Shown piece by piece: positions 49,978-58,782 of a stretch of DNA of 64,000 nt. Made by a program: the position numbers and the translations under genes. Under the pieces are notes generated by a model that was not told the origin of the DNA, made no database searches, and worked only from the letters and a program-made list of their open reading frames with translations. Origin of the DNA: JAKACA01 sp049510975 (lineage in GTDB: Bacteria > Actinomycetota > Acidimicrobiia > Acidimicrobiales > Bog-793). The DNA lies in assembly GCA_049510975.1 (NCBI GenBank), contig JBEKYM010000003.1, forward strand, positions 170,293 to 234,292, written 5' to 3'. Each line of letters starts with the position of its first letter. Position 1 is the first letter of the stretch.

Positions 49978-50271
49978 TCAGCGGCCAAAACGCCGCCACC
50001 ACCAGTTCGGGTCGCGGGCATGGGCGTGGAAATGGTCCGGGATCTGGCGCATCACCCGGTCGATCGAGTACCCGCCGGCGCCGAAGCGTTCGGTGGCCAC
50101 GATCTCGAGCTCGGCGATCATGCGGGCGACGTCGGCCTCGGGCGGCTCGGCGCCGTGCTGTTTCCACACGACCATCGGGACGTCACAGACCTCGCAGTCG
50201 GCCACCCAGCAGACGTCGTCCTCGTGATGCCAGGGCGTGATGCGAGCCGCCTCGCACAGGTCGCAGTGCAC
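49978..50271 (-). CDS. small Cys/His-rich conserved protein
   Basis: A 97-residue protein beginning MHCDLCEAARITPWHHEDD and continuing CWVADCEVCDVPMVVWKQHG; the C-terminal IPDHFHAHARDPNWW carries an HxHxH-type motif. Two Cys pairs (CDLC, CEVC) look like a zinc site, and the histidine motif resembles the HIT fold active site, so it may be a HIT-like protein with a zinc knuckle. I have seen similar actinobacterial proteins but cannot name a function. Start GTG 50271 has TAGGTT six bases upstream. It is divergent from the dienoyl-CoA isomerase-like gene. Confidence 0.75.
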   Translation of the reverse strand: MHCDLCEAARITPWHHEDDVCWVADCEVCDVPMVVWKQHGAEPPEADVARMIAELEIVATERFGAGGYSIDRVMRQIPDHFHAHARDPNWWWRRFGR

Positions 50272-50319
50272 GGAGAGAACCTATGCTCTCGGCGGGCTCA
50301 GCGAAGTACCGTTCCCCTC
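50272..50319. promoter_or_regulatory. divergent pair of candidate leaderless promoters
   Basis: On the minus strand TAGGTT (complement of 50278-50283) ends six bases before GTG 50271. On the plus strand TACCGT (50307-50312) ends seven bases before GTG 50320. Neither start has a Shine-Dalgarno sequence. Confidence 0.5.
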
Positions 50320-51183
50320 GTGACCAACAGCGCCGCCCCACCTGAAGCCCAGCCGTCGGTTCTCACCGTCGAGCGTGACGAGTACGTCGCCACCGTCTTC
50401 CTCGACCGCCCGGAGAAACGCAACGCCATGGGCATGCCCTTCTTCGCCCAGCTGCCCGAAGTCATGGGCGAGCTCGGACGCGACGACGGCGTCCGCGCCA
50501 TCGTGCTGGCGGCACGAGGGCCGGCCTTCTCCGTCGGCCTCGACCTGACCGCCCTCGCCAACGTGGGGGGTGGCGAGGGCGGCGATGCCAGCGCCGGCGA
50601 ACGCCCCTCGCAAGCGCTCGTGGGGCGGCGCATCCACGCCGACCTGATCCGCTTGCAGGCCTCCATCAGCTCGGTGGCCGACTGCCCGAAACCCGTCATC
50701 GCCGCCATCCACGGCTGGTGCATCGGCGGAGGCGTCGACCTCACCTCGGCCTGCGACATCCGCCTGTGCTCCGCCGATGCGACGTTCTCGGTGCGCGAGA
50801 CCCGCATGGCCATGGTGGCCGACATCGGCAGCCTGCAGCGCCTGCCCGAACTGATGCCGTACGGCTACGTCGCCGAGCTCGCCTACACGGGCAAGGACAT
50901 CGATGCGGTGCGGGCAGAGCGGATGGGTTTCGTCAATGCTGTCCTGCCCGATGCGGAGTCGGCTCTCCAGGCTGCCCAGCAGCTCGCTGCCGAGATCGCC
51001 GCCAACTCACCCTTGGCCGTGCAGGGCACCAAGGCCGTGCTGTCGGAGGCGAGGCGGGCTCGTGTGGAGGCAGGGTTGCGTTTCGTAGCAGCCTGGAACG
51101 CCGGCCAGCTGCGCTCCGACGACCTCGGCGAAGCCGTGACGGCGTTCTTCGAGCGTCGCCCGCCGAAGTTCAGCGGCGCCTAG
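50320..51183 (+). CDS. crotonase family, dienoyl-CoA isomerase-like
   Basis: Acyl-CoA-processing crotonase of 287 residues. LDRPEKRNAMGMPFFAQLPE opens the fold. AARGPAFSVGLDLTALAN and HGWCIGGGVDLTSACDIRLC form the oxyanion hole and neighbouring segments. ETRMAMVADIGSLQRLPELM matches delta(3,5)-delta(2,4)-dienoyl-CoA isomerase (ECH1-like), with the catalytic Glu and Asp positions kept. The start GTG 50320 is preferred for the TACCGT spacing. It interrupts the suf locus; its end overlaps the convergent Cys-rich gene by four bases. Confidence 0.9.
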   Translation: MTNSAAPPEAQPSVLTVERDEYVATVFLDRPEKRNAMGMPFFAQLPEVMGELGRDDGVRAIVLAARGPAFSVGLDLTALANVGGGEGGDASAGERPSQALVGRRIHADLIRLQASISSVADCPKPVIAAIHGWCIGGGVDLTSACDIRLCSADATFSVRETRMAMVADIGSLQRLPELMPYGYVAELAYTGKDIDAVRAERMGFVNAVLPDAESALQAAQQLAAEIAANSPLAVQGTKAVLSEARRARVEAGLRFVAAWNAGQLRSDDLGEAVTAFFERRPPKFSGA

Positions 51184-51530
51184 GGCTTCTTCTTCCGCCG
51201 CAGGAAGCCCTTCCCGCCGCCCTTGGCCGCCTGCTCCCGCGCCCTCGCCTCGGCGAGCGCGCTCGGGGCGGCCTGTTCGACGACGATCTCGGCGGCGTCG
51301 AGCAGCGAGGCGATGTCGCTGCCGGCCATGTCCGGCTCGTCCTCGACGGCCGGCTCGACGAGCTTGCCGTGCGTCCAACCGGCGTCAGCGAGGCGCCGCT
51401 CGTAGCAGGGGCAGTTCGCCGGGCAGCGCCAGGGCGCCTCCGGGGCGAGATCGAGCACGCAAAAGCGCGCCACCTCACCGGAGGAGTAGGTCCTCGATTG
51501 GAAGTGCTTGCACTCTTCTCGCATCGGCAT
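51180..51530 (-). CDS. Cys-rich conserved protein downstream of sufB
   Basis: A 116-residue protein. The first half is Cys-rich: EECKHFQSRTY, RFCVLDLAPEAPWRCPANCP, CYERR. Five cysteines in that order suggest an iron-sulfur or zinc site. The second half is an acidic helix followed by a basic tail FLRRKKKP. I recall similar proteins next to suf or respiratory genes in actinobacteria; the role is unknown. It lies 12 bases downstream of sufB on the same strand, so it is likely co-transcribed and may help cluster assembly. Confidence 0.75.
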   Translation of the reverse strand: MPMREECKHFQSRTYSSGEVARFCVLDLAPEAPWRCPANCPCYERRLADAGWTHGKLVEPAVEDEPDMAGSDIASLLDAAEIVVEQAAPSALAEARAREQAAKGGGKGFLRRKKKP

Positions 51531-51542
51531 GTTGCAAGTAGC

Positions 51543-52943
51543 TCAGCCGACCGAGCCGTCCATCTGCAATTCGATCAACCGGCTCCACTCGACGGCGTAC
51601 TCCATGGGGAGCGTGCGCGTGATGGGCTCGATGAACCCGTTGACGATCATGCCCATGGCCTGCGTCTCCGAAAGGCCACGGCTCATCAGGTAGAAGAGCT
51701 GGTCGTCGCCCACCTTCGAGACGGTCGCCTCGTGGCCGATCTGAGCGTCGCGCTCCTGCACCTCGATGTAGGGCTTGGTCTCGGACACCGACTGCTCGTC
51801 GAGGATGAGGGCGTCGCAGCGGACGAACGACTTGGAGTGGCGGGCACCTTCGTCCACGTGAACCTTGCCGCGGTAGGTGGCGTTGCCGCCGTCCTTCGAG
51901 ATCGACTTCGAGACGATCGTCGAGGTCGTCTCTGGAGCACAGTGGAACATCTTGGCGCCAGTGTCCTGCTGCTGGCCCTTGCCGGCGTAGGCGACCGAGA
52001 GCACTTCGCCCGAGGCCTTCGGGCCCATCAGGTAGACCGACGGGTACTTCATCGTGAGGCGGGACCCGATGTTGCCGTCGATCCACTCGACGCGGGCTTC
52101 GGCCTCGGCGCGGGCACGCTTGGTGACGAGGTTGTAGACGTTCGAGGACCAGTTCTGGATCGTCGTGTAGGTGATGCGGCTCCCCGGCAGGGCGACGAGC
52201 TCGACAACGGCCGAGTGGAGGGAGTCGGTCGAGTAGACCGGCGCCGAGCAGCCCTCGACGTAGTGCACCTGCGAGCCCTCGTCGGCGATGATGAGCGTCC
52301 GCTCGAACTGGCCCATGTTCTCGGCGTTGATCCGGAAGTAGGCCTGCAACGGCATGTCGACTTTGACGCCGGGCGGCACGTAGATGAACGAGCCCCCCGA
52401 CCAGACGGCGGAGTTGAGGGCGGCGAACTTGTTGTCGTTCGGCGGGATGACCTTGCCGAAGTACTTCCGCACGATGTCGGGGTACTCGCGCACGGCCGTG
52501 TCCATGTCGCTGAAGAGCACGCCGAGGCTCTCGAGATCCTCACGATTGCGGTGGTAGACGACCTCGGACTCGTACTGGGCGGTGACGCCGGCGAGGTACT
52601 TGCGCTCCGCCTCGGGGATTCCCAGCTTGTCCCAGGTCGACTTCACCGAGTCGGGCAGCTGGTCCCATCGGTCGACCTGCTTGTCGATGGGCTTGATGTA
52701 GTAGTAGATGTCGTCGAAGTCCAGGTCAGGCATCTTCGAGGCGAACCACGCCACCATCGGCTTCTTGTAGAAGCCTGCCAGAGCCCGCAGCCGGAACTTG
52801 AGCATCCACTCCGGTTCCTTCTTCATGGCCGACATCTCGCGGACGATGGCCTCGTTCAAGCCTTTCTTCGGCTTGAAGATGTAGTCCTCTTCATCGCTCC
52901 AGCCCAGCTGGTAGCGATCCAGATCCAGCTCAGTCGTGGACAT
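51543..52943 (-). CDS. sufB: SUF scaffold protein SufB
   Basis: Main iron-sulfur scaffold of the SufBC2D complex, 466 residues. Diagnostic segments are GLNEAIVREMSAMKKEPEWM, YPDIVRKYFGKVIPPNDNKF, FIYVPPGVKVDMPLQAYFRI, VHYVEGCSAP and the C-terminal SRGLSETQAMGMIVNGFIEP. GAGAGGG lies about 10 bases before ATG 52943. A candidate promoter and inverted repeat lie upstream. Unlike many actinobacterial loci, no sufR-type regulator precedes it, and sufS, sufU and sufT are absent from this window. Confidence 0.97.
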   Translation of the reverse strand: MSTTELDLDRYQLGWSDEEDYIFKPKKGLNEAIVREMSAMKKEPEWMLKFRLRALAGFYKKPMVAWFASKMPDLDFDDIYYYIKPIDKQVDRWDQLPDSVKSTWDKLGIPEAERKYLAGVTAQYESEVVYHRNREDLESLGVLFSDMDTAVREYPDIVRKYFGKVIPPNDNKFAALNSAVWSGGSFIYVPPGVKVDMPLQAYFRINAENMGQFERTLIIADEGSQVHYVEGCSAPVYSTDSLHSAVVELVALPGSRITYTTIQNWSSNVYNLVTKRARAEAEARVEWIDGNIGSRLTMKYPSVYLMGPKASGEVLSVAYAGKGQQQDTGAKMFHCAPETTSTIVSKSISKDGGNATYRGKVHVDEGARHSKSFVRCDALILDEQSVSETKPYIEVQERDAQIGHEATVSKVGDDQLFYLMSRGLSETQAMGMIVNGFIEPITRTLPMEYAVEWSRLIELQMDGSVG

Positions 52944-52971
52944 AGACCTTCACCCTCTCGATGGTGGATCG

Positions 52972-53005
52972 GGGAGTTTCCACTACGCAGATAGTAACAA
53001 CTCCC
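52972..53005. promoter_or_regulatory. inverted repeat in the sufB promoter region
   Basis: GGGAGTT (52972-52978) and AACTCCC (52999-53005) are perfect 7-bp arms with 20 bases between them. On the minus strand TACTAT (complement of 52990-52995) lies between the arms and could be the -10 of sufB. An iron-sulfur or iron-responsive repressor site is possible; the gene for such a regulator is not in the window. Confidence 0.4.
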
Positions 53006-53041
53006 TCCGCCTCCCCGGACTCGGACCCTCGGCGAAGCGCC

Positions 53042-54796
53042 TCAGGCGGCCGCCTGGCTGCCGTCGGACTCCCATGCCGCCCACATGGAGGCGTAACGGC
53101 CACCGAGGGCGACGAGCTCGTCATGCGAGCCCAGCTCAGCGATACCGCCGGCGGCGACGACGGCGATGCGGTCGGCCGTGCGGGCCGTGGAGAGCCGGTG
53201 GGCGATGACGATCGTCGTTCGACCTCGCGTGACGGCCTCCATGGCCGCCTCGACGGCTGCTTCGGTACCCGGGTCGAGCGACGACGTCGCCTCGTCGAGC
53301 ACGAGGACGTCCGGGTTCGCCAGGGCGGCGCGGGCGAGAGCGACGAGCTGGCGCTCGCCGGCAGAGAGCGACCCGTGCCCGCTCCCGCTCAGTCCACCGG
53401 GGAGGCGCTCGAAGCGCTCGGCAGCGCCGACGGCGGCGAGGGCGGCGACCGCCTCCTCGTCGCTGGCCTCGGGTCGAGCGAGGCGAACGTTGTCGATGAG
53501 GCTGCCCTCGAACAAGAAACCCTCCTGCGGCACCATCACGATCCGGCGCCGGAGCGACTCGAAGCTCGCCTCCCGCAAGTCGACCCCGCCGTAGGCGACC
53601 GTCCCCGCCACCGGGTCGTAGAGGCGGGCGATGACTTTGGCGAGAGTGGACTTGCCCGCCCCGGTCGGTCCCACGAGCGCCAGCCGCTCCCCAGGCTGCA
53701 GCACGAGATCGACGTGGTGCAGCACCAGCTCCGGCGCCGGGCCGGCATAGGCGAAGCTCACCCCGGCCAGCTCGAGCACCGAGGCCGCCGGCAGCTCGAG
53801 CCGCGACGGCCCTTCCACGACCGTGGGTGCGGTGTCGAGGAGGCCGAGCACTTTGCGCAGCGCCGCCCCTGACTGCTGCAACTGGTTGAGGAGCTGGCTC
53901 ATCTGCTGGATCGGGTCGAAGAGCGAGCTCAGGTACAAGATGAACGCCACGACCGTGCCGAGCGGAGCGATGTGGTCGTGAACGAACAGGCCGCCGACAC
54001 CGATCATGCCGGCGGTCGTGACGACGGAGGTTCCCTCGACGACGGGGAAGAACCGCGTCGAGACGCGCACGGCGTCGATGTTCGCATCGAGCTGGGCACG
54101 GTTGCGGGAGGCGAAATGGCGGACCTGGTGGTCCTCACGTCCGAAGGCTTGCACGACGCGGACGCCGCTGATGCCTTCCTGCACCGAGACGAGGGTCTGG
54201 CCCACCCGCTCGCGCACGGTCGTGTAGGCCTCGTGCGAGTCCCGCTGGAACCTGCGGGTGGACCGGTAGAGGATCGGGACGACGAGCAGGCAGACGGCGA
54301 ACAGCTCCCACGACAAGACGGCGAGGATGACGAGGGCGGAGAAGAACAGCAGGGCGTTCATGACGAGGATGATGAGACCCTGCTGGACGAGGCTCTCCAT
54401 GGCGTCGAAGTCCGACGTCATCCGTGTCACGAGCCGCCCCGTGCGCTCGGAGTCGTAGAAGCCAAGCGGGAGCAGCTGCAGGTGCTCGAACACCCGCACT
54501 CGCAACCGGTAGAGGAAGCGCTCGCCGATCTCGCCCACCCACCGGATGGCCTGGCGCTGGCAGACGGCACCGATGAGGGCGGCCGCCAGGTAACAGGCAG
54601 CAACAATGCCGAGCACGTGCAGCTCCTGAGCAACCGGACGGCCGGAGAGGTGGTCGACGGCGTACCCCACGAGGCCTGGTCCGGCGAGGACCGCCGCCGC
54701 CGACAGCACGATCGTGAGGCAGGCCCCGACGAGGAAGGCGCGCTCGGGCCGCAGCGCCTGCTTCACGACCCGGCGGGTGCCGGACTCCTCGCTCAT
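53042..54796 (-). CDS. ABC exporter half-transporter, canonical ATPase
   Basis: Six-helix membrane domain (about residues 1-330) plus one nucleotide-binding domain, 584 residues. Walker A is GPTGAGKSTLAKVIARLYD, Walker B VLVLDEATSSLD has the catalytic Glu, and the H-loop is IAHRLSTART. The signature reads SLSAGERQL instead of LSGGQ. Start ATG 54796 overlaps the stop of the partner gene (ATGA). Together they form a heterodimeric multidrug- or lipid-type exporter; the transported molecule is unknown. Confidence 0.92.
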   Translation of the reverse strand: MSEESGTRRVVKQALRPERAFLVGACLTIVLSAAAVLAGPGLVGYAVDHLSGRPVAQELHVLGIVAACYLAAALIGAVCQRQAIRWVGEIGERFLYRLRVRVFEHLQLLPLGFYDSERTGRLVTRMTSDFDAMESLVQQGLIILVMNALLFFSALVILAVLSWELFAVCLLVVPILYRSTRRFQRDSHEAYTTVRERVGQTLVSVQEGISGVRVVQAFGREDHQVRHFASRNRAQLDANIDAVRVSTRFFPVVEGTSVVTTAGMIGVGGLFVHDHIAPLGTVVAFILYLSSLFDPIQQMSQLLNQLQQSGAALRKVLGLLDTAPTVVEGPSRLELPAASVLELAGVSFAYAGPAPELVLHHVDLVLQPGERLALVGPTGAGKSTLAKVIARLYDPVAGTVAYGGVDLREASFESLRRRIVMVPQEGFLFEGSLIDNVRLARPEASDEEAVAALAAVGAAERFERLPGGLSGSGHGSLSAGERQLVALARAALANPDVLVLDEATSSLDPGTEAAVEAAMEAVTRGRTTIVIAHRLSTARTADRIAVVAAGGIAELGSHDELVALGGRYASMWAAWESDGSQAAA

Positions 54797-56607
54797 GCCG
54801 CCGCCTCGGCACGGGCGAGCACACGGCGGTAGGCAGCCGAGGAGGCGAGCAGCTCCTCGTGAGTCCCCTCGGCGGCGATGCGGCCACGCTCGACGAACGC
54901 CACACGGTCGGCGAGGGCGATCGTCGCCTCGCGGTGGGCGATGAGCACGGTCGTGCGGCCGCTCATGACCTGGCGGAGGGCATCGGCGATCTCGCGCTCC
55001 TTCTCGGCGTCGACCGCCGAAGTGGCGTCGTCCAAGATGAGCACCCGCGGGTCGCCGAGCACCGCACGGGCGATGGAGATGCGCTGGCGCTGCCCTCCCG
55101 AGAGGGACAGCCCGCGCTCGCCGAGCAGCGTGTCGTAGCCGTCGGGCAGGGCGGCGATGAACTCGTCGGCGCCGGCCAGGCGGGCAGCCTCCCGCACCTG
55201 CTCGAGGGACGAGTCCGGGACGGCGAAGGCGATGTTCGCCCGGATCGAGTCGCTGAACAGGAACGTGTCCTCGAACACGATGCCGACGGCGCGGCGCAGC
55301 TCCGAGAGCCGCAGCGTGCGCACGTCGACGCCGGCGATCGTCACGCGTCCCTGGTCGGCGTCGTAGAAACGGGGCACGAGCTTGGCAATCGTCGACTTGC
55401 CGCTCCCCGTCCCACCGACGAGGGCGATCGACTCGCCGGCGCCGATCACGAGATCGAGGCCGGTGAGCACCGCCGGGCCGCTGCCGTCGTCGCCGGCCAA
55501 GGGGTAGGCAAAGCTCACCGCCTCGAAGCGCACTTCGCTCCCGCTCGCGGGCATCGGACCCGGCCGCGGCGGATCGGCGATGACCGGGGTGAGCGAGAGG
55601 ATCTCGTCCACGCGCTCGGCCGCGGCCACGGCGCGTCCGGACAAGGCGGCCACGTACCCGACATTGGTCAGGGGGGCGACGAGCATGGTCACGTACGCAC
55701 ACGACGCCACGAGCGCGCCCACGGGCAGCTGGTGCTCGATCACGAGACGGCCGCCGTAGTAGAGGACGCCCGTGAGCCCGAGCGCCGGGAGGAGCTGGAC
55801 AAGAGCAGCGAAACCCGACCGCAGCCGCACCGTCACGATCGCCCTCCGCAGCACGTCGGAGGCTCGCTGTGTCATACGGGCTGCCACGACCCGCTCGGCA
55901 CCGAAACCCTTCACCGTGCGGACACCGCTGACGGACTCCTCCGCCGCGCTCGAGAGCTCCCCGAGGACGCTCTGCAACGACACCGCCGCCGGGTGCATGC
56001 GCAGGGCGAAGGCCCGCACGAGAAAGCCGAGGACGACGAGCGGCCAGAGCGCCAGGAGGGCGAGCGTCCAGTTCGTGAGGACGAGGATGACGGCCACGCC
56101 GACGGCGATGACCGAGCTCGCCACGGTGAGAGGGCCTACCGCCATGAGGTCGGACACCTGCTGGAGGTCCGTGGCGGACCGGGACATGAGCTGACCCGTC
56201 TGGGTCTGGTCGTGGAAGGCGAAATGCAACCGCTGCACGTGGGCGAAGAGGCGGTGACGTAGGTCGGTCTCGATCTCGTAGGCGAGCGACATGGCGAAGT
56301 ACCGGCGAGCGCCGGCGCTCACGCCCTGCACGGCACCGATGGCAGCGATCACGATGGCGTAGACGACGATGTCGGACACGCGATGCCCGACGATCCCGTG
56401 GTCGATGGCAGCTTCGACGACGAGCGGCACCGACACCTTGGCGACCGTCCAGCACAGCGCGGAGACGAAGCCTTTTGCCAACAGCCTGCGCTGGCGCCGG
56501 AGGGAGTCGACGAGCAGCTTCCAGCCCGCCGCGCCGCTGCCGGCGGTGTCGGGCGGCGTCGTTCCGGCCGCACGCCGAGCGCGACGGACCAGCCGGGAAG
56601 TAGGCAT
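54793..56607 (-). CDS. ABC exporter half-transporter with degenerate ATPase site
   Basis: The partner subunit, 604 residues: a basic N-terminus (SRLVRRARRAAG), six membrane helices, then a nucleotide-binding domain with Walker A GGTGSGKSTIAKLVPRFYD, a normal LSGGQRQRISIARAVLG signature, and Walker B VLILDDATSAVD. The catalytic Glu is replaced by Asp, and the H-loop His is kept (IAHREATIA). This pattern is known from heterodimeric exporters with one non-canonical ATP site (TM287/288, BmrCD). ATG 56607 has TAAAAT eight bases upstream. Confidence 0.92.
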   Translation of the reverse strand: MPTSRLVRRARRAAGTTPPDTAGSGAAGWKLLVDSLRRQRRLLAKGFVSALCWTVAKVSVPLVVEAAIDHGIVGHRVSDIVVYAIVIAAIGAVQGVSAGARRYFAMSLAYEIETDLRHRLFAHVQRLHFAFHDQTQTGQLMSRSATDLQQVSDLMAVGPLTVASSVIAVGVAVILVLTNWTLALLALWPLVVLGFLVRAFALRMHPAAVSLQSVLGELSSAAEESVSGVRTVKGFGAERVVAARMTQRASDVLRRAIVTVRLRSGFAALVQLLPALGLTGVLYYGGRLVIEHQLPVGALVASCAYVTMLVAPLTNVGYVAALSGRAVAAAERVDEILSLTPVIADPPRPGPMPASGSEVRFEAVSFAYPLAGDDGSGPAVLTGLDLVIGAGESIALVGGTGSGKSTIAKLVPRFYDADQGRVTIAGVDVRTLRLSELRRAVGIVFEDTFLFSDSIRANIAFAVPDSSLEQVREAARLAGADEFIAALPDGYDTLLGERGLSLSGGQRQRISIARAVLGDPRVLILDDATSAVDAEKEREIADALRQVMSGRTTVLIAHREATIALADRVAFVERGRIAAEGTHEELLASSAAYRRVLARAEAAA

Positions 56608-56650
56608 TGCGGGTGATTTTAGCGACCCGGCCGTGTGAGAAGCTGATTTC

Positions 56651-58771
56651 GTGAGTGCCGACACCGACTCCGATTTCGCCCTCGGAGCTCCGGTCGCCGA
56701 GACGCGGCCCGAAGAGATCACCGCGCACGGTGACACCCGAACTGACAACTGGTTCTGGCTGCGCCACCGCGACGACCCCGCCGTCATGCAGCTGCTCGAA
56801 GCCGAGAACGCCCATACGGCGGCGGCCACCGAGCACCTCGAGCCGCTCGTGGACGACCTGCTCGAAGCGATGCTGGCGAAGATCCAGCTCACCGATGTGA
56901 GCTACCCCGCCCCTCGCGGCCGATGGGCCTACTACGTCCGCACGATCGAAGGCGAGGAGCATTCGGTCATGTGTCGCCGGCCGGCGAGCGCCCCGCTGCC
57001 GAGCCCGCAGGTCTCCGAGAGCGACGAGTTCGAGGACGTGATGCTCGATGAGAACGCCATGGCGAAGGGTTTCGAATATTTCGCCATCGAGTCGACCGCC
57101 CTCAGCCACGACCAGCTGCTGCTCGCCTATGCCGTCGACACCGACGGCAGCGAGCGCATGATCGTCCGGGTGCGCGATCTCGAACGCCACGAGGATCTGC
57201 CCGACCTGATCGAGGACGCCTCCTACGGGCTCGCCTTCGGCCGCGACAACACGCTGTTCTACACGCGGCCCGACGAGGCGATGCGTCCGTACCAAGTCTG
57301 GCGCCACCGGCTCGGTGCCTCGGCCGAGTCCGACGTGCTCGTGTGGGAGGAGCCTGATCAGCACTTCTTCCTCGGCGTCGACACGACCAAGGACGGCGAG
57401 TACGTCGTGCTGAGCGCCCACAGCAACATCACTGGCGAGGTTCGTCTCATCCCGACTGATCAGCCGGACGCCGCCCCCGTCGTCGTCGAGCCCCGCCGGC
57501 ACGGTGTCACCTACTCGGTCGAGCATCACCACGGCGAGCTGCTCGTGCTGTCGAACGACGACGCCGAGAACTTCGCCCTCTGGCGGACGCCGGTTGCCGC
57601 CCCGTCGCGGGCCGATTGGCAGATGCTCATCGGTCATCGGGACGACATCCGCCTGGACTCGATCGACGTCGTCGACGGCTACGTGCTCGTCGAGGAACGG
57701 GGCCACGCCAACACCTGGGTCCGCATCGTGCCGCTCGCTGCCGGCACGAGCGACGACGGGCTGCCCGGTCGGCTCATCGAGGCGCCGGCGGCGGGCAGCG
57801 TGTTCCTCGGCAGGAACCTCGAGTTCTCTGCTGGCGAGGTGCGTTTCGAGACGACGTCGCTCGTCGACCCCTACACGCTCTACGCCTACGAGCTCGCCTC
57901 GGGCACGACGACGCTGCTGCGCCGCCAGCCGGCGCCGGGCTACGACCCCGACCGCTACGTCACCGAGCGCCGCTGGGCGCCGTCGGCCGACGGGACGATG
58001 GTCCCGATCACGCTCGCCTGGTCGCGCGATCGTGCGCCCGGCCCCGGGCCCTGCCTGCTGTACGGCTACGGGTCCTACGAGATCAGCATCGATCCGACCT
58101 ACAACACCAGCCGGCCCATCCACCCGCTGCTCGACCGCGGCGTCGTCTACGCCATCGCCCACATCCGCGGCGGCGGCGAGCTCGGGCGGCACTGGTACCT
58201 CGACGGGAAGCTCGCCAACAAGCCCCACACCTTCGAGGACTTCATCGCCGCCGCCCGCTACCTCGTGGCCGAGGGGCTGACGTCGCCGTCGCAATTGGCC
58301 GCCCTCGGCGGCAGCGCCGGCGGGCTGCTCATGGGCGCCTCCAGCAACCTCGCACCGGACCTGTTCGCCGGCATCGTCGCCGAGGTGCCCTTCGTCGACT
58401 GCCTGACGACGATGCTCGACGACAGCCTCCCGCTCACAGTCATCGAGCAGGAGGAATGGGGCGACCCGGTCGCCAGCGAGGCTGACTACTGGCTCATCAA
58501 GTCGTACTCGCCCTACGACAACGTCCGCCCCGAGCCGTACCCGAGGATGCTCGTGACGGGCGGCCTCAACGACCCTCGCGTGAGCTACTTCGAGCCCACG
58601 AAGTGGGTGCAGAAGCTGCGTTCGGCCCATCCGGACAACGCCGTGCCCGGGCACGTCCTGCTGCGTATGGAGCTGTCCGCCGGCCACGGTGGTCCGTCCG
58701 GCCGGTACCAGCTCTGGAGGAAACGGGCCTTCGTCATGGCCTTCGTCCTCGAAGCGGTCGGCGCAGCCTAG
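56651..58771 (+). CDS. prolyl oligopeptidase-family serine peptidase (oligopeptidase B type)
   Basis: Cytoplasmic serine oligopeptidase of 706 residues: an N-terminal seven-bladed propeller (about residues 75-420) gating an alpha/beta-hydrolase domain. The catalytic triad is visible as Ser555 in GGSAGG, Asp641 in GLNDPRVSYFEP and His679 in SAGHGGPSGRY. YGYGSYEISIDPTYNTSR and IRGGGELGRHWYLDGKLANK match oligopeptidase B, which cuts small peptides after basic residues. No signal peptide is seen. The start GTG 56651 is divergent from the ABC genes by 43 bases. Confidence 0.93.
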   Translation: MSADTDSDFALGAPVAETRPEEITAHGDTRTDNWFWLRHRDDPAVMQLLEAENAHTAAATEHLEPLVDDLLEAMLAKIQLTDVSYPAPRGRWAYYVRTIEGEEHSVMCRRPASAPLPSPQVSESDEFEDVMLDENAMAKGFEYFAIESTALSHDQLLLAYAVDTDGSERMIVRVRDLERHEDLPDLIEDASYGLAFGRDNTLFYTRPDEAMRPYQVWRHRLGASAESDVLVWEEPDQHFFLGVDTTKDGEYVVLSAHSNITGEVRLIPTDQPDAAPVVVEPRRHGVTYSVEHHHGELLVLSNDDAENFALWRTPVAAPSRADWQMLIGHRDDIRLDSIDVVDGYVLVEERGHANTWVRIVPLAAGTSDDGLPGRLIEAPAAGSVFLGRNLEFSAGEVRFETTSLVDPYTLYAYELASGTTTLLRRQPAPGYDPDRYVTERRWAPSADGTMVPITLAWSRDRAPGPGPCLLYGYGSYEISIDPTYNTSRPIHPLLDRGVVYAIAHIRGGGELGRHWYLDGKLANKPHTFEDFIAAARYLVAEGLTSPSQLAALGGSAGGLLMGASSNLAPDLFAGIVAEVPFVDCLTTMLDDSLPLTVIEQEEWGDPVASEADYWLIKSYSPYDNVRPEPYPRMLVTGGLNDPRVSYFEPTKWVQKLRSAHPDNAVPGHVLLRMELSAGHGGPSGRYQLWRKRAFVMAFVLEAVGAA

Positions 58772-58782
58772 CCGCCGCCAAG

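Noticed and set aside
50718..52994. 758-codon plus-strand frame
   Set aside because: Shadow of the crotonase and sufB in another frame; composition is Val/Asp/His/Arg-rich as expected of antisense.
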